Shown piece after piece: positions 1 to 6,148 of a stretch of 6,483 bases of DNA. The notes under the pieces are model-generated. The model did no database searches. It was not told the DNA's origin and saw only the letters and a list, made by a program, of their open reading frames with translations. The position numbers and the translations under genes are program-made. This DNA comes from an uncultured Clostridia bacterium (GTDB taxonomy: Bacteria; Bacillota; Clostridia; TANB77; CAG-508): the NCBI GenBank assembly GCA_947624405.1, contig CANQKB010000076.1, positions 1-6,483 on the forward strand, written 5' to 3'. Each line of letters opens with the position of its first letter. The stretch's first letter is position 1.

Positions 1-573
1 GGCATCTCGTAACCATTGGTATTACTGGTTTGCATACGATTGCGGTTATAATATCTCATCTCCTCTGAAAATACACATCCACAATATTTTTGCATATACA
101 AACCAAGTTCACGTGCTTTTGCTTGTCCCTGTCTAAAACCGTGGTCTAAAATCTCTATATAAAAATTCTATTCCATATTTTCTAGCAATCTCTTCTCCTT
201 GTTCTTTTATAATATCATGCTTTTGATATGGACTAACCAAAAGTGTCGTACATATTGCATCATATCCATTTTCTTTTGCATATTTTGCAGTCTGCTCAAG
301 TCTTACTCTATAGCAATAATTTCTACATCTATTTTCTAAATCATTTATAACATTTTTACAAAAAACATCTAAGCCATATTCTTCCTTAAATATAGCATTT
401 ACGTTTATCATATCCACATACTCTTTTAAAGTATCTCTTCTTGCTTTATACTCCATATATGGATGAATATTAGGATTATACCAATATACAGTAGGTTCTA
501 TCCCTTCTTCTCTTAATGAATCTATACAATAAACTGAACAAGGTGCACAACATGTATGTAATAATAATTTCAT
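1..573 (-). CDS. queH: Epoxyqueuosine reductase QueH, one CGG +1 shift, 3' end beyond window
   Basis: QueH (DUF208) reduces epoxyqueuosine to queuosine in tRNA, the last step of queuosine synthesis, using iron-sulfur chemistry in the cytoplasm. The N-terminus shows the family signature HTCCAPC (C8, C9, C12), followed by a second cysteine pair C83/C87 in RCRNYCYRVRLE and the stretch YRDFRPGF near residue 140. Start ATG at 573-571 overlaps the previous stop as ATGA and has GAGGAG (587-582) 8 nt upstream. Codon 145 is CGG (141-139), and a TAG follows two codons later in that frame. Reading CGGT as one unit gives P-G-F-R-Q-G-Q and continues through the conserved Y-C-G-C motif to the window edge, about 190 residues in all with no stop seen. 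Without the shift the protein would lose its C-terminal cysteine motif. Family call is firm; the gene is incomplete only because the window ends. Confidence 0.92.
138..141 (-). other. CGGT shift site in queH
   Basis: The zero frame reads CCA CGG TTT TAG. Reading CCA CGGT TTT AGA gives P-(G)-F-R, matching the QueH motif DFRPGFRQGQ. The frame is intact before and after. Preceding codon is CCA; no Shine-Dalgarno-like stretch lies just upstream. Confidence 0.85.
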
Positions 574-1934
574 TTTTTTCTCTCCTCATAATCTTCGTAT
601 TTTTCTAACGGAATTATTCCAAATCCTGTTGCTATAGCTATGCCAAATGCTATTATAAATATTACTAAAATCCTATTTACAAAGAAATAATGCATATATG
701 AATGATTTGCTATAATACAAAGCCATAATATTGGTAATATTGCAGTAATAACATATGGCATGGCTCTATATACTCCTATTATTTCTTCTCCATATAATCC
801 TTTTTTTATTATACTTGGGATAGCAATTAACAACGTACCTGTCATAGCAATTAAAAATGTACGTGTATTAAAAGCACTAAAAATATAATTAAATACATCA
901 CTTACTGATACTTTATAATTATCCATTCCTACTCTAAACCCAACTTGTTTAATGGCATTTTCTACTATTCCTTTATTATATAGTACATCAACAATTATCC
1001 ATTTTGCCATCCAAGTTACACCCATACCTAAAATCCATGAAATTCCAATTTTAAAATACTTCAAAATAAGTTCTCTGAAAGTACAATTATATTCTCTTTG
1101 TAAACACATAAAATATATTATTGCTGGTATTCCAAATGTAACAAGGGGAGTTGTTAGCAAATCTATAAAACAAGTTATAGATCCAATAACAAAAAATTGC
1201 AAACCTATATTCTTTATTTTATTAAATTTTAACAAAATGTATATAGAATACAAAATTGCAATATAAAACACTCCTATTGCATTTATAGATATAGCTATTA
1301 ATGGCAATTCAATACTGAAAAATCCAACTAAAAAAATCATACTTGCTATTAATCCAAATTTTTTATATATTAATATTAATAAAATTCCAAGCAAAATTAA
1401 GAGTAATACAAAAGAAACGCTCTGCATTGTTTGATAATTCATAACTATCAACGCTGGTCTAAGCAGTGTTAAATATCCATGCCAATACCTTGCATATTCA
1501 TATGATTTTTGTTCTTCTCCATTTACCACATTATATAGTTCTTGTGTTTGTACTTCTCCTTCATCGTATGATGCCCTTCCTTCTTCAATTAAACCTGGTT
1601 GTGAGTTATCTTTATATACATTTGGCGTTCTTTCACTTGATAAATAATTTCTTCTTGCTAACATAGCAGATTCAAATGGATTTGACGTATCTATTGAATA
1701 TGCCGTATTTAACATTATCGCATCTGTATAATTAAACAAAACTTCACTTTTTAGAATGGTTTTAATAACTGTTTTTTCGTTTAATTCTAAAAGTTTTTCA
1801 GCAGATTCCTTTGTATGCACATATATGTTTTCTCTTGGAATGAGTGATGTTAATATAAGTAAAATTAAAAATATTGCAATTAGAAATATATATGTTCCTA
1901 TATATTTAGTTACTGTTTTCAATATCTTCTTCAT
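570..1934 (-). CDS. Multipass membrane protein of unknown function, possibly GT-C-like
   Basis: Uncharacterized integral membrane protein, 454 aa. One transmembrane helix at about 13-33 is followed by a soluble, probably extracytoplasmic, segment of about 135 residues (34-170). The rest, from about residue 172 to the end, is hydrophobic with roughly eight or nine helices and a charged tail EDYEERKK. Notable motifs are NYTDAIML (68-75) and YARYWHGYLTLLRP (147-160). An acidic residue in the first outer loop and this overall plan recall GT-C lipid-linked glycosyltransferases, but I cannot prove a catalytic site. Start ATG at 1934 has a perfect AGGAGG (1945-1940) 5 nt upstream and overlaps the end of the preceding glycosyltransferase by 29 nt. 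Its stop overlaps the queH start (ATGA). There is no in-frame CGG, and the frame is uninterrupted. It probably works with the upstream membrane glycosyltransferase on a cell-surface glycan. Confidence 0.8.
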   Translation of the reverse strand: MKKILKTVTKYIGTYIFLIAIFLILLILTSLIPRENIYVHTKESAEKLLELNEKTVIKTILKSEVLFNYTDAIMLNTAYSIDTSNPFESAMLARRNYLSSERTPNVYKDNSQPGLIEEGRASYDEGEVQTQELYNVVNGEEQKSYEYARYWHGYLTLLRPALIVMNYQTMQSVSFVLLLILLGILLILIYKKFGLIASMIFLVGFFSIELPLIAISINAIGVFYIAILYSIYILLKFNKIKNIGLQFFVIGSITCFIDLLTTPLVTFGIPAIIYFMCLQREYNCTFRELILKYFKIGISWILGMGVTWMAKWIIVDVLYNKGIVENAIKQVGFRVGMDNYKVSVSDVFNYIFSAFNTRTFLIAMTGTLLIAIPSIIKKGLYGEEIIGVYRAMPYVITAILPILWLCIIANHSYMHYFFVNRILVIFIIAFGIAIATGFGIIPLEKYEDYEERKK

Positions 1935-3503
1935 CTACTCCTCCTATGTTTTCTTTGTTTTCAATTTTTTCGTATGTTTCAAATATACTTACTGTTTCTA
2001 TTTTTTTATAATTTTTAACTACATAATCTGTAACTTCATTTGGATTTTGCCAGTTTTTATCATACATCGTAATCAAAAATATAGCATTCTCCTTTTGTTC
2101 TATATCTTGTATTATGCCTTCTTCACCTTTGCTACCAAAATTACCTTTATTAAACATATCATAATTTTTATCGTATATCTCTAGTGGTATTTTATAAATA
2201 GGGGCAGCACAATCTAATATATATACTTTTTTCCCTTCGGTTTCTTTCTTTTCTATAAATTCCCCAATCGTATCAATTCTATTTTTCATATACTCTGGTA
2301 CAATTATATATTTATAATGATTATATCCTGTTTCTTTTGGCGTAATAAAATACACATATATATTATACATAGAACTTATAATTGTAAAAGCAAATATTAA
2401 AATGCCAAATGCATTAAAAAATATATGTAAGATTTTCCTGATTTTACATTCTCCAAGCATTTTACACACCAAAGTATATACTAAATATACAAAAGATATC
2501 AAAACACATGTAGCCCATATCATAAAATGTCCTTGATCAGCAATAGGTATAATTACAGGCAATATCCCTATAGAATATACTAAAAGTATACTTATATTTT
2601 TAAACCATTCTTTTTCTTCAAGTTTTTTATTAAAAAATGAAATAATATATATAATAAGCATTATTACAATTTGTTCTGGTACTATCATTGCAGAGATTTT
2701 TATTTTTAAATCATCTACATGAAACAATAATAAATAACTATTCTTATTTGAAAAAGTTTTCACTCCTGTTATTGTGTAATCTATAAAATCATTCCATATA
2801 TGATTTATTGTTAGATACATTACAAAAAACGCTATAGGAATACATATTCCTGCCATTCTTAATAACACTATTTTTAAAAATCTCTTAAAATCCTCTTTTG
2901 TTTCAACGTGCAAAACTTTATATCCAGCAAAACATATTGCAAAAATTATTCCTGTTGTTTGCTTTAATAAAATTGCTAATCCGTGCTAGGATACCTAGTC
3001 CAAAATCTCTTTTAAAATTATATTCAAGTTTTTCATTTTTATCTTTTAATTCTACATAAATTATTATTAATTCAATTAACAACATTGCCCAATTATAATC
3101 GGCACAAATAACTGATGATGATAAATAATAAAATCCGTGTTGTACAAGCTAAAGCTATTCCTTTATGTATTTTTAATCTTTCTAGTATTTTATATATTAA
3201 AAATAAGATTGCTCCTGTTTGTATACATTCAAAAATTCTTAAAACTAAAAGTTCTGCCCCAAATATTTTAAACAAACCTGCACAAATAAAAAAATACAGT
3301 GGAGTTACAATCATACTTATATCCTTATATGGTAAAAGCCCATTAGAGATACATCTTCCAATATTAAAAATCCAAATCTCATCTAAATTTGATAATTCTT
3401 GTATTAGTACATTTCCAGTTGCCATCAAAACAAATCCCAAAAATATCAAAATATTTTTCATTATTTTTTTATTTTTCATTTTCATCTCCAAAATATTATT
3501 CAT
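1906..3503 (-). CDS. GT-C / GT39-like membrane glycosyltransferase with two CGG +1 shifts
   Basis: Probable integral membrane glycosyltransferase using a polyprenyl-phosphate sugar donor. The N-terminus has a helix at about 17-36, then LDEIW (D41/E42, the acidic pair expected in the first outer loop of GT-C enzymes) and GLLPYKDI followed by a second helix (62-80), a typical GT39/PMT-like opening. Many more helices follow, then a soluble C-terminal domain of about 150 residues with phrases such as YDKNWQNPNEVTDYV. In a conventional reading it splits into three pieces. In-frame CGG at 3137-3135 and 2983-2981 each need one base skipped; this gives T-G-F-Y-Y and A-G-L-A-I-L-L-K-Q-T-T-G-I and one protein of 531 aa ending at TAA 1908-1906. 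Start may be ATG 3503 (AGGA 7 nt upstream) or ATG 3479 (GGAG 6 nt upstream). From 3503 it overlaps the ruvB end by 8 nt. Exact substrate is unknown. Confidence 0.8.
2980..2983 (-). other. CGGA shift site 2 in glycosyltransferase gene
   Basis: In the frame set by the first shift site the reading is GCA CGG ATT, which runs to a stop about 21 codons later. Reading GCA CGGA TTA gives A-(G)-L-A-I-L-L-K-Q and joins the long downstream frame that ends at 1906. A 5-bp palindrome with a 3-nt centre (CTAGG TAT CCTAG) lies directly upstream. Confidence 0.8.
3134..3137 (-). other. CGGA shift site 1 in glycosyltransferase gene
   Basis: The zero frame reads ACA CGG ATT and ends at a TAA 13 codons later. 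Reading ACA CGGA TTT TAT gives T-(G)-F-Y-Y and opens a clean frame of 51 codons up to the second site at 2983. That middle segment continues as a plausible membrane protein (V-I-C-A-D-Y-N-W-A-M). Confidence 0.8.
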
Positions 3504-4505
3504 AATTATATCCTAGATGTCTATATGCATCGGGTAAAACTATTCTTCCTCTAAGTGTTCGAGATAAAAAGCCAATTTGTATTAAGTATGGTTCATAAGC
3601 ATTTTCTATTGTTTCTGTTTCTTCTCCAATAGTTGTAGCTATTGTTTCCAAGCCGAACTGGTCCGCCTTTATATTTTTCTATCATTGTTTTCAAAACTTT
3701 TCTATCTATTTCATCAAGACCTAATTCATCTATTTCTAGTTTGTTCAAAGCAATTCTAGCCACTTTTTCTGTTATATTTCCGATCTCCTAATACTAATGC
3801 ATAATCTCTTACTCTTTTTAATATTCTATTGGCAATTCTTGGTGTTCCCCTAGACCTTCTTGCTATTTCATTTGCTGCATTTTCTTCTATATCAATTTCT
3901 AAAATTTGAGCTGATCTTTTTACTATTTTAGTAAGTTCTTCTGTATTATATAACTCTAATCTTTCAATTATTCCAAATCTATCTCTTAATGGTGTTGTAA
4001 GTGAACCTGCTCTTGTTGTTGCACCTATTAAAGTAAATTTAGGTAAATCTAATCTAATAGACCTTGCACTTGGTCCTTTCCCGATAATTATATCTAATGT
4101 ATAATCTTCAAGAGCTGGATATAAAATCTCTTCAACACTTTTATTTAATCTATGTATTTCATCTATAAACAAAACATCAAATTCTGAAAGGTTTGTCAAA
4201 AGTGCTGCTAAATCTCCTGGCTTTTCTATTGCAGGTCCTGATGTTATTTTTATATTTGAATTCATTTCATTTGATATAATATTCGAAAGAGTTGTTTTTC
4301 CAAGCCCTGGTGGTCCATATAAAAGGACATGATCAAGAGGTTCTCCTCTTTTCTTTGCTGCTTCGATATAAATTCTCATATTTTCTTTAACTTTAGTTTG
4401 TCCTATATATTCATCTAATGTTTTTGGTCTTAGATTATTTTCAATTCTTTCTTCTTCTATTCCACTTATTTCTGGGTTTATAATGCTATCTTCTTCCAAT
4501 TCCAA
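3496..4505 (-). CDS. ruvB: Holliday junction branch migration helicase RuvB with two CGG +1 shifts
   Basis: RuvB is the hexameric AAA+ motor that drives Holliday junction migration with RuvA during recombinational repair. From the TTG at 4505: LRPKTLDEYIGQ (25-36), Walker A GPPGLGKT (64-71), Walker B with DEIHR (115-119), sensor 1 GATTR (161-165), the arginine finger region LRDRFG (173-178) and sensor 2 RGTPRIANR. The conventional frame stops at 249 aa, within the C-terminal region. Skipping one base at CGG 3782-3780 and again at CGG 3655-3653 restores the winged-helix domain (GGPVGLETIA, EPYLIQIGF, HLGY) and ends at TAA 3498-3496, giving 333-335 aa, the normal family length. A stop codon lies directly before TTG 4505, so the start is TTG 4505 or, more likely, TTG 4499, which has GGTGAT 5 nt upstream. 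ruvA is not in the window. It lies 28 nt after rlmB. Confidence 0.95.
3652..3655 (-). other. CGGC shift site 2 in ruvB
   Basis: In the frame set by site 1 the reading is GTT CGG CTT and runs to a TGA about 20 codons on. Reading GTT CGGC TTG gives G-G-P-V-(G)-L-E-T-I-A, the highly conserved RuvB winged-helix motif, in which this residue is glycine. Confidence 0.9.
3779..3782 (-). other. CGGA shift site 1 in ruvB
   Basis: Codon 242 reads GAT CGG AAA and a stop follows after seven more codons. Reading GAT CGGA AAT gives G-D-(G)-N-I-T, matching the D-G-x-I-T usual in RuvB. An AGGAG lies two bases upstream of the CGG, the only one of the six sites with a good Shine-Dalgarno-like stretch nearby. 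Confidence 0.9.
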
Positions 4506-4510
4506 TCACC
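4505..4510 (-). promoter_or_regulatory. ribosome binding site deciding the ruvB start
   Basis: GGTGAT matches the 3' part of the extended Shine-Dalgarno sequence (AAGGAGGTGAT). It lies 5 nt before TTG 4499, whereas it abuts TTG 4505. No ATG is available in this part of the frame. Confidence 0.55.
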
Positions 4511-4533
4511 ACTTGTATTATATATTTTTTTGA

Positions 4534-5284
4534 TTATTTTTGCAATACTTTTCTATTCCTTACCACCTCATACATGATAATTCCTGCTGAAACAGAAGCA
4601 TTTAATGAATTTATTTTTCCCTTCATTGGAATTTTCACTAGGAAATCACAATTTTCTACCGTTAGTCTACTTATTCCCTTTCCTTCATTTCCTATAACTA
4701 AAGCTATCCCCATATTATAATCTTGCTCAAATACATCTATTTTTGCATTCATATCTGTTCCACATATCCAAATTCCTTGTTTTTTTAGTTGCTTTATTGT
4801 TTCATTTATATTATTAACTCTTGCAATTCTCATATGCATAGCAGCTCCTGCAGAAGTTTTTGTAACTGTGCCGATTCACTGCTACTGCTCTTCTCTTTGG
4901 AATGATAATTCCATGGACTCCAGCTGCTTCTGCAGTTCTAATTATTGATCCAAGATTGTGTACATCTTCTATGCCATCTAATATCAGTATAAATTCTTGT
5001 TCATTTTTTGATTTAGCATAATCTAATATATCTTGTACTTCAACATATTCAAAAGGTGGTACAAGTGCAATTATTCCTTGATGACTTTGCGTCTCAGACA
5101 TTTCATCTAATGTTTTTCTGGATGTTTCGACAATTACAATCCCCATTGTTTTCGCTTTTGCAATAATTTTATTTATTGAGCCATGCTTTTCTCCTGATTG
5201 TACAAATATTTTATTTATATCTTTTCCACTATTTAAAAGTTCCATTACAGCATTTCTGCCTTCTACTTTATCGTTCTCTTGCAT
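4534..5284 (-). CDS. rlmB: 23S rRNA 2'-O-ribose methyltransferase RlmB (TrmH/SpoU family) with one CGG +1 shift
   Basis: SPOUT-class methyltransferase that uses S-adenosylmethionine to methylate a guanosine 2'-OH in 23S rRNA (G2251 in E. coli). The N-terminal substrate-binding domain begins with EGRNAV (8-13). Knot motif 1 is DVHNLGSIIRT (107-117); after rebuilding, motif 2 is IGNEGKGIS (around N199/E200) and motif 3 is SLNASVSAG (around N228). Start is ATG 5284, preceded by AAAGGA with a 9-nt spacer; the in-frame ATG at 5293 touches that ribosome site and the TTG at 5302 precedes it. CGG is codon 138 (4873-4871). The unshifted frame drifts into an unrelated cysteine-rich tail, while skipping one base gives N-G-T-V-T-K-T-S-A-G-A and a 249-aa protein, normal for RlmB. 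Without the shift, the SAM knot is lost. First gene of the operon. Confidence 0.94.
4870..4873 (-). other. CGGC shift site in rlmB
   Basis: The zero frame reads AAT CGG CAC. Reading AAT CGGC ACA gives V-N-(G)-T-V-T-K-T-S-A-G-A, aligned with the RlmB segment where a small residue is usual before T-V. Arginine would be out of place here. The downstream frame is open to the stop at 4534. Confidence 0.9.
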
Positions 5285-5325
5285 ATTTATCATTCCTTTC
5301 AAAGAAACAAATTAAGTTTGAAAAA

Positions 5326-5354
5326 ATTATATCATAGATAATAAAACAAATCAA
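5326..5354 (-). promoter_or_regulatory. proximal promoter P2 of the rlmB operon
   Basis: TTGATT (5354-5349), 17-bp spacer, TATAAT (5331-5326), with a TGA just before the -10 giving an extended -10 element. Expected transcription start is near 5319, about 35 nt before the rlmB ATG. Confidence 0.75.
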
Positions 5355-5395
5355 TTATTTTAAGCCAACTTTCGTATCTAATCTTGTTTTATTAT
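5338..5395. repeat. 12-bp inverted repeat spanning both rlmB promoters
   Basis: Perfect arms ATAATAAAACAA (5338-5349) and TTGTTTTATTAT (5384-5395), separated by 34 bp. One arm overlaps the -10 of the distal promoter, and the other overlaps the spacer and part of the -35 of the proximal one. It could be an operator pair, but the arms are nearly pure A/T plus one C/G, so chance is possible. Confidence 0.4.
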
Positions 5396-5419
5396 AAAAC
5401 ATAAGTTTGTATTTGTCAA
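5391..5419 (-). promoter_or_regulatory. distal promoter P1 of the rlmB operon
   Basis: Perfect consensus: TTGACA (5419-5414), 17-bp spacer, TATAAT (5396-5391). Transcription would start near 5384, giving a leader of about 100 nt before rlmB. It lies just after the rubrerythrin terminator. Confidence 0.85.
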
Positions 5420-5437
5420 TATAAATTTAAATATTTT

Positions 5438-5467
5438 AAAAAAAAGCCTGCAAAATGCAAGCTTTTT
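5438..5467 (-). terminator. rho-independent terminator of the rubrerythrin gene
   Basis: An 11-bp stem (arms 5467-5457 and 5451-5441, one G-T pair) with a 5-nt loop, followed by eight T on the minus strand (5445-5438, partly shared with the stem). It begins 10 nt after the rbr stop and insulates rbr from the rlmB operon. Confidence 0.92.
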
Positions 5468-5477
5468 CTTAATTTTA

Positions 5478-6017
5478 TTAATAGTTTTCTGCTTTAATTT
5501 CAAAATATGCTTTTGGATGTGCACAAACTGGACAAACTTCAGGAGCTGATTTTCCAATAACAATATGTCCACAATTTCTACATTTCCAAATTCTATCTCC
5601 ATCCTTAGAAAATACTAGTCCGTCTTTTACATTTTCTAATAATTTTAAATATCTCTCTTCATGTTCTTTCTCTATTTTTCCAACTGCTTCAAATAAATAT
5701 GCTATACGATCAAATCCTTCTTCTTTTGCTTCCTTTGCCATTTTGTCATACATATCTGTCCATTCATAATTTTCTCCTCCAGCTGCTGCTTTTAGATTTT
5801 CTTCTGTTGAAGGAATATCTCCACCATTTAATAATTTAAACCATAATTTAGCATGTTCTTTTTCATTATCTGCTGTTTCTTGGAATATAGCAGCAATTTG
5901 CTCATATCCTTCTTTTTTTGCTTTACTTGCAAAATAAGTATATTTATTTCTTGCTTGTGATTCTCCTGCAAAAGCCTCCATTAAATTTTTCTCTGTTTTT
6001 GAACCTTTTAATTCCAT
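5478..6017 (-). CDS. rbr: Rubrerythrin
   Basis: Rubrerythrin reduces hydrogen peroxide to water in the cytoplasm of anaerobes, taking electrons from rubredoxin or NADH-linked reductases. The protein is 179 aa, normal for the family. Its N-terminal four-helix ferritin-like domain shows diiron ligand patterns ESQARNKY (E19) and NEKEHA (E52, H55), with the second half-site in EWTDMY (E82/E85) and EKEHE (E116, H119). The C-terminal rubredoxin-like domain has two Cys pairs, CRNC (146, 149) and CPVC (162, 165), for a mononuclear iron. ATG at 6017 has AGGAGG (6030-6025) 7 nt upstream. It is a single-gene unit with its own promoter and terminator. It contains no in-frame CGG; its only CGG straddles GAC|GGA (5622-5620) and is read normally. 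Confidence 0.97.
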   Translation of the reverse strand: MELKGSKTEKNLMEAFAGESQARNKYTYFASKAKKEGYEQIAAIFQETADNEKEHAKLWFKLLNGGDIPSTEENLKAAAGGENYEWTDMYDKMAKEAKEEGFDRIAYLFEAVGKIEKEHEERYLKLLENVKDGLVFSKDGDRIWKCRNCGHIVIGKSAPEVCPVCAHPKAYFEIKAENY

Positions 6018-6042
6018 AATTATGCCTCCTATATATTTATTT

Positions 6043-6061
6043 CTGTATGTCTCACATACAG
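6043..6061. promoter_or_regulatory. inverted repeat at the rbr transcription start
   Basis: CTGTATGT, 3-bp centre, ACATACAG: a perfect 8-bp inverted repeat, directly downstream of the rbr -10. The predicted start (about 6059) falls in its upstream arm, so the transcript would begin with a small hairpin. It could be an operator for a dimeric repressor or a 5' mRNA-stabilizing stem. Confidence 0.55.
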
Positions 6062-6077
6062 TTATGTTATATCATAA
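6062..6077. promoter_or_regulatory. candidate operator over the rbr -10
   Basis: TTATGTTATATCATAA is a 16-bp near-perfect palindrome (only one mismatched pair) covering the -10. It resembles a peroxide/metal repressor box in composition, but it has even symmetry and does not match the 7-1-7 PerR consensus, so the regulator is not identified. Confidence 0.4.
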
Positions 6078-6095
6078 TTATTACATATATGTCAA
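6066..6095 (-). promoter_or_regulatory. rubrerythrin promoter
   Basis: TTGACA (6095-6090), 18-bp spacer, TATAAC (6071-6066), with TGA just before the -10 giving an extended -10. The start would be near 6059, leaving a leader of about 40 nt before the rbr ATG. Confidence 0.8.
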
Positions 6096-6148
6096 GCTAT
6101 TAATTTTCTACAAGCTTTTATTTTTAATAGTTCAGTGACTTTTTACTT

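Noticed and set aside
952..2184. Plus-strand open frames at 952-1266, 1466-1666 and 1756-2184
   Set aside because: Each lies opposite a well-supported membrane protein gene, lacks a ribosome site and has the low-complexity hydrophobic look of an antisense shadow.
3115..3516. Plus-strand open frame opposite the glycosyltransferase start
   Set aside because: Antisense shadow of the N-terminal part of the glycosyltransferase; no family resemblance or ribosome site.
138..4873. Ordinary pseudogenization of rlmB, ruvB, the glycosyltransferase and queH
   Set aside because: All lesions are the same one-base event at in-frame CGG, with no internal stops, deletions or other indels, and two core genes plus two accessory genes are affected alike. 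Decay would be mixed in kind.
138..4873. Simple reassignment of CGG to another amino acid (Trp, Gln or other)
   Set aside because: A three-base reassignment would not repair the reading frame; each site needs one base removed as well as a changed residue.
138..4873. Random sequencing or assembly indels
   Set aside because: Random errors would fall mainly in the many A/T homopolymers; instead all six are at CGG in phase, and none is in a homopolymer run. A motif-specific systematic artefact remains possible and needs the raw reads.
5378..5602. Minus-strand open frame overlapping the rubrerythrin C-terminus and terminator
   Set aside because: Reads rubrerythrin's rubredoxin region in another frame and then runs through the hairpin terminator and promoter P1.
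6097..6130. Possible LCP terminator (CTATTAA ... TTAATAG)
   Set aside because: Only 7 A/T-rich pairs around a 20-nt loop, no T-run after it on the minus strand, and it overlaps the start of the rbr promoter.
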